DNA of 64,000 nucleotides from Linanthus parryae. Lineage: Eukaryota; Streptophyta; Magnoliopsida; Ericales; Polemoniaceae. This document shows positions 15,557 to 28,229 of the stretch, piece by piece. The DNA lies in the NCBI GenBank assembly GCA_023055425.1, contig JALGPY010000003.1, forward strand, positions 20,705,001 to 20,769,000, written 5' to 3'. The notes under the pieces were generated by a model, which saw nothing but the letters and a program-made list of their open reading frames with translations, made no database searches and was not told where the DNA came from. A program made the translations under genes and the position numbers. Position 1 is the first letter of the stretch. Each line of letters begins with the position of its first letter.

Positions 15557-16989
15557 TATACATTCAATTAATATGTTAAATGACCACTCTATAGACGCCG
15601 TCATATACTTTTGACGTACCTCTTTTAAAATGACTGCTCAATAAACACTCCCGCCATACACTTTTGACCTCGAATGCTTGCTACATTAGTCTCTTTTGAC
15701 ATACCCTTTTTAATGACTAGTCTATACGTACGTTATTCGATGACAGGCTTTAAAAAAAATGGTGCCCCAATTCACTTTTTTTTAGGTCTTCCTTTCTTAT
15801 TTTGAAAATGCATTGTCTATTTTGTGCGATAAAAATCTGTTATCCTTTACTTTTTCTTATATGCATTAACAAATTTGAATGATTCCTTCAACAAGACAAA
15901 ATGTTCAAAGATAATATATAATTTTGTAAGAAACTACCGCGCATGGAATATCCATCACACTTTAAACAAAATCGATCAACTAAGACAGAAAGCAACAATA
16001 TTTTTTCTTAACACGAGTTGACAGTTTGCGATTTGATAAATAAATTGATGATACAGAGCATACAACTCGATCCTTCTTATGGTTCCACTAAAATGTAGCT
16101 TCATTTGAGAGGCGCCTACAAAAGCAACAACATCTTAGTTGACAATTATATTGGGGATCACATCAAACACACCCCCAAGAAGAAGGGGGCATTGAATGCC
16201 CCAAACACGAGGGCCTTTGAAGGCAGTAGGACTGTTCTCTGACACTCAAGTTGATACTCAGGTTATGTCATGAACGTCATACAAAGACCAGGGCGGTGGC
16301 AGCACATTACCGGATAAGGCATGTGTCACATCTCTGTTGTAAAAAACTACAATTGTATATCTAGTATTTAAGAAACTATACAACTTTACCCTAGGTAAAA
16401 CTACAAAAAGGTCCTACCCTACATGAAATCCTCCCTCCACCCCTGTATAAAGATATATGGACTCGGGCACGCTGGAAGCGTCGTGTCCATACATATTGAG
16501 CTGATGGCTAAGCCTTTATTATTGTTGTTGATGATATTGATTTGTCCATGAACACATATTCTTTTTTTGAGATTGGGTCATGAAACAATATTTGGGGGAC
16601 AGGTAACGTGGTTTGAGAGACATTGAAATTGAATCATTCACCAAGGAGAACCATTTTAGTTTTTTCATGTGGTGTTGTGGCCACAATCATAAATAGCTTT
16701 GCATTAGTGTATCAATGTGAATCTATCAGTTCCAGTGGTGACAGAATAAATTGTCAATGGATCTGCACCCAAATGATGTGGAGGAGGTTGATGGAATCAT
16801 TTATTTTTAGCAGTTGTGACTTCACTTTCAATGTCACACTCCCTGTCTAACTGGCAAAACAGTTGTTTCCAAGTTGTTTTCTGGATGAGGAATAAGATTT
16901 GTTCTTTCCTGAGCATGTTTTGTAGTAACTGTTTGAAAACAGAATAGAAAATCAAACAAAAGCACAAAAAATGATGTTTTTATATATGA
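15557..16989. other. Intergenic, nothing recognised
   Basis: A/T-rich sequence between a MITE and a Helitron. I looked for gene-like exons, inverted repeats and RNA-gene boxes and found none that hold up. Confidence 0.5.
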
Positions 16990-19900
16990 CTAGCAAACCG
17001 TCCGTGCATCGCACGGAAAAAGTAACGATTAAGTAGTAAGTATAAAATGATTAACGACAGATTAGAAAAAATAAATATAAAAGTTCAGTGAAGTTAAAAT
17101 CATAATTTTAAAAATTGACCGAAAATTGAAACATCGAGACATTAAATTACGTTTCAATCTGTTGCATATGTGGTTCAACTGGTCAAGCAGCACATTTTTA
17201 AATGAGAAATAATTATATATTTTTATATACATTTTTACATGTTATAAAAAATAAAATAAATAAGTTAGATATGACCAAGAAATTTGATCCAGCGATACAT
17301 TAAATTGCCGAACTGGACTGGTCAGACTCATGTTCACCATTTTAACCGGTCTGGCCCGATTTTCAAAACTATGGTTAAAATAGCCATACCTCCTACATAT
17401 TTTTTGAAACAAAATCAAAACTATTGCTAGAATTATTGCCCTAACGTGATCAATGCAGTAAGACATGCCGATGGGATAAAAACATATTTTCCAGAGAAGG
17501 GGCTGAAAATGAAATTGATTGTTTCTTACTTAGAGTCAGAGTTTCATGTCGTAGAATAAGGTAATTAAAAAGAAATATTAGATATTAAGAGAACCTTTTA
17601 AAGTTCGAAAATGATTAGTCCTTTTTTTGAGAAAATTTGATTAGTTTTATTGATAGTGCGAGTAATAAAGTATAAAACATTTCGACTATGAAAACAGTAT
17701 AAAGAAGAAATTATGGAACACCAGAACTAATTTAATTGAGCGTTAACAATTCTACTCGTGATAAGTAAAAACATTGACATTGATAGACATTGATATTAAT
17801 AAATTGGACGTTTGCACCACAAAGATGTATCTATATCTATTATGAAGCGCAAACTTGACTGAAATCGGTGAACTTGACAAAAATAAAATACAATGAAGAT
17901 TGAATTCAATTATGCCTCCTTCTTTTTTTTGAAATATTTCACAAAACTCTTACAATTCAAAAAAAAAGAAAAGAAAAAAAAAAAAAAAACCTCATACAAC
18001 TAACTATTGTAACAACAGTATTTAACTTATTAGGAAAAATTCTTAAATACTTTTACATAAAATACAAAAGTTTCAACATTATTTGACTTATGATGGTTGT
18101 CACACTATCACTTCCTCCCGCAAAGGTTTAAGGTGCTTCATCAGAAATTTTTTTATCTACCAAAGTCAATCCTGATTTGACAAATGAGGAATCTATGGAG
18201 GAAAGTCAGCCCTGGCATCGGATTTTAAGATGGAAACACTCCGTCAATTCAAGTACCTGATGGAATAAATTGAACCTGCTTTTTAGAAATTACAAATAAG
18301 CAAATAAGAAATTGTGGTTGGAATTGATAGACATTGGTATTAATAAATTGGACGTTTGCACTACAAAGATGTATCTATATCTATTATGAAGCGCAAACTT
18401 GACTGAAATCAATGAACTTGACAAAAATAAAATACAATGAAGATTGAATTCAATTATGCCTCCTTCTTATTTTTTTTTGGAATATATCACAAAACTCTTA
18501 TAATTCGAAAAAAAAAAAAAAAAGAACTCATACAACTAACTATTGTAACAACAGTATTTAACTTATTAGGAAAAACTCTTAAATACTTGTACATAAAATA
18601 CAAAAGTTTCAACATTATTTGACTTATGATGGTTGTCACACTATCACTACCTCCGCAAAGGTTTAAGGTGCTTCATCAGAAATTTTTTTCTCTACCAAAG
18701 TCAATCCGGATTTGAACAAATGAGGAATCCATGGAGAAAAGTCAGCTCTGGCATCGGATTTTAAGATGAAAACACTCCGTCAATTCAAGTACCTGATTGA
18801 ATAAATTGAACCTGCTTTTTAGAAATTACAAATAAACAAATAAGAAATTTTGGTTGGAATTGATAGGCATTGATATTAATAAATTGGACGTTTGCACTAC
18901 AAAGATGTATCTATATCTATTATGAAGCGCAAACTTGACTGAAATCGATGAACTTGACAAAATTAAAATTCAATGAAGCTTGAATTCAATTATGCCTTGT
19001 TCTTCTTCTTCTTTTTTTTTGAAATAAATCACAAAACTCTTATAATTCAAAAAAAAAAAACTCATACAACTAACTATTGTAACAACAATATTTAACTTAT
19101 TAGGAAAAACTCTTAAATACTTTTACGTAAAATACAAAAGTTTCAACATTATTTGACTTATGATGGTTGTAACACTATCACTTCCTCCGCAAAGGTTTAA
19201 GGTGCTTCATCAGAAATTTTTTTATCTACCAAAGTCAATCCTGATTCGAACAAATGAGGAATCCATGGAGAAAAATCAGCTCTGGCATCGGATTTTAAGA
19301 TGGAAACACTCCGTCAATTCAAGTACGTGATGGAATAAATTGAACCTGCTTTTAAGAAATTACAAATAAGCAAATAAGAAATTGTGGTTGAATTGCAGTT
19401 TGTTTGCAAGGTAAATCAATCCATATCATTTGGAAAATCAACTTATCCAAACAAATCAAATATATACAAACATGAAAAAGGAAAAATACAAAATAAAATA
19501 GCTGCATGGAAGGAATATATTAGATGTCCAGAATAGATTAAAAGACATAATGGAGAAAAGTATTTCTCAAAAAAATGGAGAAAAGTAAGAAAAGATTAAG
19601 TAAATTATAAATATAATCATACAAAAAATAAGAAACAATACCTACAAAACAGCGCCTTAGGGTCAGCAGAGGCATTGAGAAATATACTGCTCCAAAATCA
19701 ATCTGCAATGAATTGTCATCCTTTGCCATACGTTTTCGGATATTTTGCTTAAATAGTCCGAGTAGTAGTGTCCTATTCAGAAGTGCTATGAAAAAGTCAC
19801 CATGTGATTTGGGTACCTTTTATGGTTTCATTTGCAAGAAAGTTAGAAGTAAGGGAAGATAGAAAAAGATAAATGAGAAACGACAGATTATGAAAAAACA

Positions 19901-20414
19901 TTAGAAACAATACTAATACTCGTCGGATGTAAATTCTTTAACTCGAGGAATTTGTTGCAGCGATTTCTTAGCCTGTCAGATCGTTGGAGTTAAATTCAAC
20001 ATAACCCAAGAACCGAGGACTTTGCCTACGTGCAAACACGACACGTATGGAGGAAGAACTGTAGCCTCCTAAAGAAAGAGGAAAAAAGAGAGAGAGAGAG
20101 AGAGAGAGCGCTCAGAGATAATTTGTCTGTGATGGGGAAGCTATATAGGTTGAGAGATTGGCAAACGCTTAAATAAATAGATAAGAGATCATTTTTGAAA
20201 AAAGAATCAAAACTTATCCTCAAGGATTACATTCAAATCTCAGATTTCGCGCAGCAAATATTATTTAAACTAATCGATTGCATTTCAAATTTTTAAAAAT
20301 GTAGAAGATCTTTTAAAACAAATTAATGTATTCATTTTTGGAAAGTGAGAAATGGATAGGGATGTGAAATATGGAAGTTTTTGTAAACGTTCGTTCTGCT
20401 ATTATATATATAGA
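16990..20414 (-). mobile_element. Non-autonomous Helitron
   Basis: On the - strand the 5' end is TCTATATATATAATAG (at 20414). The 3' end is CTAG (16990-16993), preceded by the hairpin CCGTGCGATGCACGG with a short spacer. The base before TC is A and the base after CTAG is T, the A^T insertion site expected for Helitrons, with no target duplication. Length is 3425 bp. No Rep/helicase reading frame is seen, so it depends on proteins supplied elsewhere. It contains three tandem ~540-bp units and a (GA)n tract near 20090-20108. Confidence 0.88.
17780..19396. repeat. Three tandem ~540-bp repeats inside the Helitron
   Basis: The unit begins TTGATAGACATTGATATTAAT and includes TGGACGTTTGCA (TTTGCA at 17811, 18355 and 18891, so periods are 544 and 536). 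Each unit continues through a poly-T/poly-A-containing segment to ATGGTTGT..CACTATCACT and AACACTCCGTCAATTCAAGT. Copies differ mainly by small changes and homopolymer length. No ORF is conserved across them. Confidence 0.93.
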
Positions 20415-21136
20415 TTGTTTTTAACAATTAGATAACATAAACAACACGCAAAAAGTTCATAAAAAAAGAACACGCAGAAAACACTACCGCCAAACTATTT
20501 ATCAAATAAAAATATTGATTTTAACGTGTTTCCAAACGTATTGTAAGTGCATTCGGAGGTGTTTTCCTCCAAGTAAAATTGATCTGTGTTTTGAATGTGC
20601 TATTTTTAAACCAAAATTGGTACGTGTTTCTCAATATGATTTTTTTTACACCATAACTAGTTGTACATCCTTCACAAAGAAAACACGCAATAAACACTGC
20701 AAATCTTTGTTTTCAAATGTGTGATTCTGACCAAGAATCCCGTTGAAGGGATGCAATGTTTATTTTTCCTAGAATTGTTGCTAGACTTTTAAGTACTTGC
20801 ATTTTATATTGAAGTGTTTACGTGTGTTACACAGATGACGTATCTGCATAGAAGCAACAAACATTTGTGACATCTTTTTAGTAGCGTAATTTCTTCCCAC
20901 CCATCATCACACGAGATAAGTTCAATCGGTTTCGTCCTCCCTCTAAATTATTTCGAGGGTCCCTCCACAATTTTGTTTTCCTAGTGTTGTTCTTTTCTTT
21001 TTTCCCAACTCGATAGATTTTTTATGGACATTCAAGCATGCAAAACTCTTAAGTGACATTTCAGTTTAGATATCTTGAGTATTCATTTAAATTATACGGT
21101 TCGTAAGACATGTACATTTGAAATGGATGGTACTGC
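20415..21136. other. Intergenic, nothing recognised
   Basis: Right flank of the Helitron. It contains two loosely related AACACGCA-containing stretches (about 20440-20490 and 20680-20700) but no gene-like exon and no bounded element. Confidence 0.45.
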
Positions 21137-21270
21137 AAATGAGTGTCAGTTCAGTGGTAGGGCATTTAAAATTCCTGCATGAGATCTCAGATTCGATTCC
21201 GACTATATGATGTAATTCTACAAAAAAAAATGGAGTGTGTGGCGTATTTAGTGTGATAATAAAAAAAAAT
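21137..21270 (+). mobile_element. tRNA-derived SINE candidate
   Basis: A tRNA-like box A region (GTCAGTTCAGTGGTAGGGC, about 21145-21163) is followed about 30 bases on by a box B match (AGATTCGATTCC, 21189-21200). Then comes a short non-tRNA body and A-rich tracts (about 21222-21230 and 21261-21269). The box spacing fits an internal RNA polymerase III promoter. No stable cloverleaf with a CCA-proximal acceptor is evident, so it is not a tRNA gene. Flanking duplications were not resolved. Confidence 0.5.
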
Positions 21271-21381
21271 GCAACATTCAAATGGTGCATTATATCATCA
21301 ATACAGATGAAGTAAGTCAAAGATTATTAATCTCCAACAACCTAAAAAAAATTCCATAGCCGAACTACTCTTAAATATATC

Positions 21382-22425
21382 CAGGGCCGTCTCAAGGTTG
21401 TTAGAGGCCTTAGGCGAACATGATATATGTGGCCTAAATTCTCATGAGTTCTATTACTGACATACAAGTAAAGTACGTAGATAAAATTTAAAATGTTGAT
21501 ATATTAACTAAATTTCCAAATTAAGCTTGTGTAAAATCATTTCTCACGTAATTTTCTAGGGTAATGCGATCAACAACAACATGTCTTGTGTCAACGGCAA
21601 TTTGAAACGAAACAAATGGACGTACTTAAAAGTTTGAAGTATAAAATACCAAAAATTCAATATAATTTAATAAAATCAATATATTGGAGTGATTGTACTA
21701 CTTTGAATTTGCATTACGAACGAAGTAAAAAATCAAACTTCCTTTAGAAAAATGAAACTAATATTCTAAAGAACTACAAACAACTTCTAATGAGTAAGTA
21801 CCAGTCAAGTGCACATAGTAAAATTAAAATAAAAACATTTTATTTTTGTTGAGAAGTATATAAATACATTTTCTATGTCTGAATTTACATTATTTTTTTC
21901 TACGTGCGATTTAAGTTATTTTAACAAATTTTATTTTTATTTTTTTTTGATAAATTTTAAATAATTTTATGATTACTACATTTTAATGCATATCTCCCTT
22001 GTGAAAATATAAATATCACTTCCTTACAAGCCATTATTACGATCTTTTCAAAAGAGAAAAAGAAATTTCCCTAAAAAAAAATGAAAAAAAAAAAGAAAAG
22101 GAACTGACTAATGATAAAAACCTCTTATATACCAGAATTAATCTCCCATTTAAACTCTTAAATTGTAGTTTCCTAAATCATTCACTGGCATTTATACCTT
22201 AAATAACTCAACGTTGCCTTTTTCCTAGCATATATCTTTCCACATAGACAATTAATGCTCAGTTTCTCCTAATTATCATCTCTATCAAATAAGGCCTTTA
22301 ATTGTCACCAATTACTTCTCAATAACTATAGTAAAAAGTTAATTAATTAACATGTAATTGGAGGCCTTCCAAATCTGGTGGCCTTAGGCAATTGCCTAAC
22401 TTGCCTAAGGCAAGGGCCGGCCCTG
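21382..22425. mobile_element. Non-autonomous hAT-like element, 1044 bp
   Basis: Ends CAGGGCCGTCTC and GGGCCGGCCCTG form short imperfect inverted repeats, with GGCCTTAGGC motifs repeated subterminally at both ends. The flanks AATATATC at 21374-21381 and 22426-22433 are a perfect 8-bp duplication. The interior is A/T-rich without coding capacity. Confidence 0.88.
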
Positions 22426-22752
22426 AATATATCTTTAGTAAATGGTGATGACAAACTTGAATTGATTGCTAAGGGCGAGCTCAATCTTCTTAGTCAGACA
22501 CTACTGTAGTGATATACATATATAGTGGCATGCAAGTTTTGATCTCTTAACTAGTATGTATTATTTCACATGTCAGTGTTTTGGTTTGAAAATTCCTCAT
22601 GACAATGTAGCGAAAGCGATATAATTTATGATGTCTCTACATAACTACCCGTCGGATGTTGGGTACAATTTGTTTTGGCAATAAGCATGTCAAGAGAGAT
22701 TTATGAATTTTCGTATACCTTGCCTATAGTATACTTTCACACACTAAATAAA

Positions 22753-23698
22753 GGTTTAAATTAGCTTACACCCTCTAAGTTTAAGATGATCTTCACTTAC
22801 ACCTTATACGTGGTCATTTACACCCCCTTATGTGTATTCTATCTGCTAAGGGGTAGGGTAACTTCACAAATCTATTTTGTCGGACCGATTTACCATGAAA
22901 TAAATAATTGTACACGATAATTGCTAAGGTCAAATACACCTCAATGTGTACTCTTAAGTACTAGTTTGGAATGTTGTGTCGGAAGCTGCTGTGTGAGAAC
23001 CACTGTGAGAAAATTGTTGTAAATTTTAGATAAAATGTTGTTTGGTGAATATAGCATGAAAGCCACTGTGAAATACTGATATATCTTTCGTTATTGGTAA
23101 AATCAAATGTGAACCTGCCGCGAGAGAGTAAAATGATACAAATATATGACATATATTAGTTATGTAAAGATAAACATTGAAAATTTTAAAATCGTAAGAT
23201 TAAAATCGTTTGTAGATAATTAATCAAAATCACTTCCCAGAAAAGCATACCTCCATTTCTTCCAGAACTGATGTGGGACAGCAGAAACTGTCCGAAAAAT
23301 CAGATTTTAATTCTACCAAACGCACTAACTGCTTCTGCTGTCGGGAAGCCGCTGTGCTGGCAGCAGAAGCATTCCCAAACTGGCCCTAATTCTTAAGACG
23401 TGCAAAATATATGTGTTCTATTGCATATTTCGTATGCGTTTATGAATATGGTACATCTACTACACGAAAAAGTCAGGACTAAGTTGAGATATGACTTATT
23501 GCTTGCAGTCTCTGTAAGGGTAAATTCATCTGGAAAATTGAATTTGAGAAGATATCCCACCAACTAAAAGAGCGAATACTCCAAGGGGATGTTAGTCACA
23601 ACATATTTGGTAGTCATGGCTGTAAATAATTTTTCGAACTGAAAAACGTGTAAGTGAAGATTATTCTAAATTGAGAGGGTGTAAGTGAAATTTACCCC
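22753..23698. mobile_element. hAT-like MITE with ~50-bp inverted repeats, host of a nested MITE
   Basis: Left end GGTTTAAATTAGCTTACACC, continuing through CTTCACTTACAC, is matched in reverse complement at the right end (GTGTAAGTGAAGATTATTC to GGTGTAAGTGAAATTTACCCC). TAAATAAA flanks both sides (22745-22752 and 23699-23706). No coding capacity. It is split by a second element at about 22959-23388. Confidence 0.8.
22959..23388. mobile_element. Nested hAT-like MITE
   Basis: The left end TACTAGTTTGGAATG and right end CATTCCCAAACTGGCCCTA are related inverted repeats. Subterminal GAAGCTGCTGTG and GCCGCTGTGCTGGCAGCAGAAG segments are mirrored. Flanks CTCTTAAG (22951-22958) and ATTCTTAAG (from 23389) differ by one base across 8, so the duplication is old. 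It lies inside the longer MITE and is therefore the younger insertion. Confidence 0.7.
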
Positions 23699-23706
23699 TA
23701 AATAAA

Positions 23707-24129
23707 TAATTATACACGATAACCTTGTTATATACTCCATCATTTTTTTGACAGGGTAATATGTGTTGCATGCCATGGAATAACATTTGTCATGCAATCA
23801 TATTTTGCATCCAATAAAAATATGATTTAGATAATTCTACAAATTAATAAATATTATTATGGTGGAGCAAGTTAAGAGATTCTGAGTGTGTACACTCTAA
23901 ATAATTCATCTAGTTAGAGTTGCTAAGAACTTTGCTTTTGATAATCACCCTATATTCTGTCTATTCTCGACTTCTCGTGTTGTCGGTGTCTGTAATTACT
24001 GGATCTTGTTAGTGTCTATTTTAATTTTTATTTGGTTAGCAGCGTTTGAATAATTAATTTCTGCTTTATCTCTTGTTTTATATGTATGTATATGCTTTGT
24101 TGCAAATTATGAAATTTAACATTTCAGCA
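23707..24129. other. Intergenic, nothing recognised
   Basis: A/T-rich sequence between a MITE and the 3' end of a LINE. No gene-like exon, RNA gene or bounded repeat was found. Confidence 0.45.
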
Positions 24130-24206
24130 AAAAAAAAGTTCATCTGCTTTCACATCAGTATAAGTCTCATGGAAAGTCTATCAAAAATCCAATTACAGAA
24201 AGAGTC

Positions 24207-27200
24207 AACCTATTTTATATCATTTGTTGTTTTAACTCTAAACTGAGCCAGATTATGTGCAAGATTATTGCATTGTCTCCTCTCAAAATCCACCTTAGAC
24301 TGTGGAAATATGCCAATCTCTGCAATGCCTCTATTCATTTCGTCCTTCACTTCCGTAAAATTCAGCGGCTCACCTCCATTTTGTCTCTGGATGATTTCTT
24401 GCGTAGGCGTTTTGTAATCCTCTTTGAAGAAACAATACAGAAAGCCCATCTTTTTTGCCATGTCGATGCCACAGTTAAAGGCTCAAGCTTCAGGAGACCT
24501 CGATGATGTTGATGTTCCTGTGGCAAAAGCTCTGGCGGCGAGCAGAGCTCCCTCACTGTTCCTGATCGCTACCCCGGCGTGAGCTTCTCCATTTTGATGA
24601 CTCCAAGCCCCAACGTAATTAATTTTCACCCATTGTTGCTCTGGTTTATCCCACGAATCCTGCTCCCCTGCGTTTTCTCTACTGATTTCGACTTTGTTTG
24701 TTGAGTTGTGTTCCTCCACTCTCTCGATTATTGCAGCTGCCATATCCTTTGGGTGTGCTCGCCTTTGCTTAAAAACCCAGCTGTTCCTTTCTATCCAAAT
24801 GGCAAATATAGCTGTGAATATAACTTGTAGGTCGCCTTGATTTCTTGTTTGTAAGAGCAGCTTGATCCATTCCCCAAAAGCTAGATCAGTGGGATACTTG
24901 AATCTATTTTCAAAGAGGCCTTGCCAGACATCTTTATCTGACCAGCACTCAAAAAAAGTGTGTGCAGTTGATTCGAAGGGGCAATCACACATACACCAGT
25001 TTGTTTCCACTTTGACACCACGTTGCCTTAAATTTCCTCGGGTGGGAATAGCGTTATGAATAGTTCTCCAAACAAAATGGTTGATCTTGCTAGGAACCTT
25101 AACCGACCATAAAGTTTTGAATCAACTCTCCTCAGTGGACGAAGAGATAGCAGAAGATGGATTCAAATCCTCAAGCGCACAAGCCACTTTATAACCGGAT
25201 TTCACCGAAAAATCCATGATTCTTCATGCATCCAAATATTTTTATCTTCGTCTCTGATAGTTGGAAGTTTGATTTTAAGCACAACTTATCTATCCACCGG
25301 CCATAATATATTCTCTATAGCGTGGAGGTCCCATTTATTTTTTATTCGGCATGTTTTAAGCTGCTAACTTTGAGATTGCTATTAAGGGGGATTCGAGTGA
25401 TCAATTTAGCAGCAGGGTTGTGTGGAACCCATGCGTCTTCTATCCCAATGCTCTCCCCATTGTGTATCTTTCATCTTAGCCCATATTTGTGTACTTTTTG
25501 TCATGCTATAATACTTTTCCACGCAAAGTAGGGGGAATTTCCTAGCTCTGCATCCACAAAACTAGAATTCGGGAAGTACTCTGCTTTCAAGACGCGACTA
25601 CAAAGAGTGTTACCTTTGTGGATAAATCTCCATCCTTGTTTGGCTAAGAGTGCTAAATTGAAGCGTTTAAGATTCTTGATTTGTAAACCCCCTTGAGCCC
25701 TCGTTCTTTGTATCCGGTTCCAAGCTATCCAGTTCATTCCTCGGACCTTGCTTGCTTTGCTCCACCAAAATCTGCGTATTGAATTCTCCATCTTATAGCA
25801 CACTCCATCTGGTAGTTTGAAGCAAGACATCGCATAAATGAGGAGGGATTGATCCACCGTCTTTATCATGGCCTATTTACCTACAATCGAGTGATTTCTT
25901 TCCTTCCAACCCTTCAACTTTGTTGTCAAACTTCTCTGCAAGCTTATTCCAAGTGACAGTTCTGTTCCTACCCATTGTAGTGGGAAGGCCAAGATATTGA
26001 TCTTGTTGTTCTGATTCCGGGATTCCTGCGAGATGGAGGATTCCGTCTTTAATTTTCTCTGCTACATTAGGCGAGAAAAATATGTCGGACTTTTCCAGAA
26101 TAATCTGTTGTCCGCAAGCTTTTTCATAACTTTGGAGGATTTCCTGAATAACTTTGAAGTTTTTTGCGTCAGCCTGTGTAAAAAACAAAGAACCGACAAC
26201 AACAAAAAGGGGGGAGACCACTGGTCCTCCCTGAGAAGTTGTCACTCTTGCAACGACCTTCTTCTAGTGCAGTAGTGACAGATCTGGACAACATCTCACA
26301 ACACAACAAGAACAAATAGGGTGAGAGCGGGCACCCTTGTTTGAGTCCTCTCTCTGGATCGATGTGACCTAAAGGATTACCGTTCCTAAGCACTGAATAG
26401 GAAACTGTGGAGACGCACAGCATAACCGTCTGTCTGAACCGAGCCCCAAAACCCATATGGAACATAACCTCTCTTAGAAACTTCCATTCTATCCTATCAT
26501 AGGCTTTGCTCATATCCACTTTCATAGTCAAAAAAATATTTCGCCCCTTCTTTCTTGTTTTAAAAGAATGAATAACTTCAAAAGATGTTTGAATATTGTC
26601 TGAGATCAATCTCCCTGGAACCAAAGCGCTCTGGTGCTTAGAAATCAAAGAAGGCAACACTCTCAGTCTATTTTTCCAGGCACTTTTCTACAATGTTATA
26701 AGTAACAGAACACAAGCTGATAGGACGGTACTCACTGGGCTTCCACGACTGTTTGGTTTTAGGGATGAGCGCAATCAAGGTGTGGTTATTCTCCTTCACC
26801 GGCACTCCGTTGTTAAGCACCCCCAGAACCGCAATGTTACTTCAATTCCCACTACCTGCCAATGCTTCTGGTAGAAACTCGCATTGAATTTGTCAATACT
26901 CGGAGCTTTATCAGGAGCCATCTGAAGCAAGGCTTCTTTAACTTCTATAGTTGTGAAGTCATTTTCAAGCATATTTTTATCATCCTCACTAATTATCTCG
27001 GCTGAATAAACAAGCATGGGCTCAATAGCATCCATATCCGGCTTTGTTGATTTGATGAGATTGACAAAATATCCCTAAAAAATGGACCGAACCTGTTGAT
27101 CTTCTGTTACCCAAACTCCCCCTTCGTCTTCTATGCCCTGAAAACTATTTTCAGCACGACGGATAATGGCTTCTAAGTGAAAGAAGCGTGTGTTTTTGTC

Positions 27201-28150
27201 TCCATACCTGAGCCAATCAGTCCTCGATCTTTGCTTCCACATAATCTCTTTCACGCTTCTGTAGCTCGGTTTAATCCTTAGTGAGAGTTATTTTTTATGC
27301 AATAACATCCCGTTTGAGGACGACCATCAAGGACCCTCCCTCTCTCTCCGATCAAGTTACATCTCTTGGAGACCTGTCCAAAGTTGTTTTGGCTCCACTT
27401 TTGACTTTTGCGAGCTAACGCCTCTTGTTTTTTCGAAAGGGTTTTGTCGTCCCTGTTCCAACTCTCGACACTAGCCCATGGAACTCCTCGTTCCTTTCCC
27501 ACATCTTCTCGTACTGAAATATTCTCTTTCGTCTCCATACTGTACTTTGCTGTTTCCATTCAACTAAAATAGGTGTATGGTCTGAGTTTGGCCACCATAA
27601 ATGAGTGACCTTGGCTCCTTGGAACGCATTCATCCACATAATGTTAGCGACAATTCTATCAAGTCTTTCCCTTATGTTACTTCAATCTTCTTGATTGTTA
27701 GTCCACATGTAGGGATTGCCTGGAAACCTAGGTCCATCAAACACGCGTCACTGAGAGCCTCTCTGAATTGGTCTAACTGAGCAAAGTTACTCTCTATTCG
27801 TCCATCCTTTTCAGCGTATGAAGTGATAGCACTAAAAATCACATGTGACGCACCATGGCATGTCTGGTTGGGGTACAAGTCTTAGCAACAATTCCCGATT
27901 CGGATTCCCATAAAAACCGGTAAATTTCCAACTTGTACAATCATCATCTTTTCTAAAATAGCATCAATAAAATTACTAGAATGGTTCAAAACATTTACTT
28001 GCATACTCTCTCGCCACAAAAGAGCTAGACCAGCGCTTCTACCTCTGGATTCAACCGCGAATCTGTTGTAGTCAATCTATCTTTTGTTGCATATCATGTC
28101 TTGATAACTTGGTTTCCAGGAGAAAAACCAAGTCAGGGAATTTTTGCTTT
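24207..28150 (-). pseudogene. LINE ORF2 (endonuclease-reverse transcriptase-RNase H), broken
   Basis: Domains in order on the - strand: endonuclease C-terminal part (SDACLMDLGF, 27672-27878; WWPNSDHTPILVEW, 27415-27639), reverse transcriptase (KAPSIDKFNASFYQKHW, 26796-27035; SALVPGRLISDN, KVDMSKAYDRIEWKFL, RGLKQGCPLSPYLF, 26169-26660; QYLGLPTTMGRNRTV, 25877-26245), connection region (RRFWW...GGLQIKNLKRFNLALLAKQGWRF, 25501-25869), zinc-binding region and RNase H (24483-25010, 24210-24461). The catalytic (F/Y)ADD box reads FVVVGS, so the metal-binding aspartates are lost. Many frameshifts separate the pieces. Confidence 0.88.
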
Positions 28151-28229
28151 ACTAGGTCGCAAAGCGATAGGAACGTACTAGGGTTCCCCAACCAACGTAC
28201 GTTCCAACTCAAGAGACTCATGATGATTT

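Noticed and set aside
21137..21210. Functional tRNA gene
   Set aside because: Boxes A and B are present but the anticodon arm and acceptor pairing are not; a SINE explains it better.
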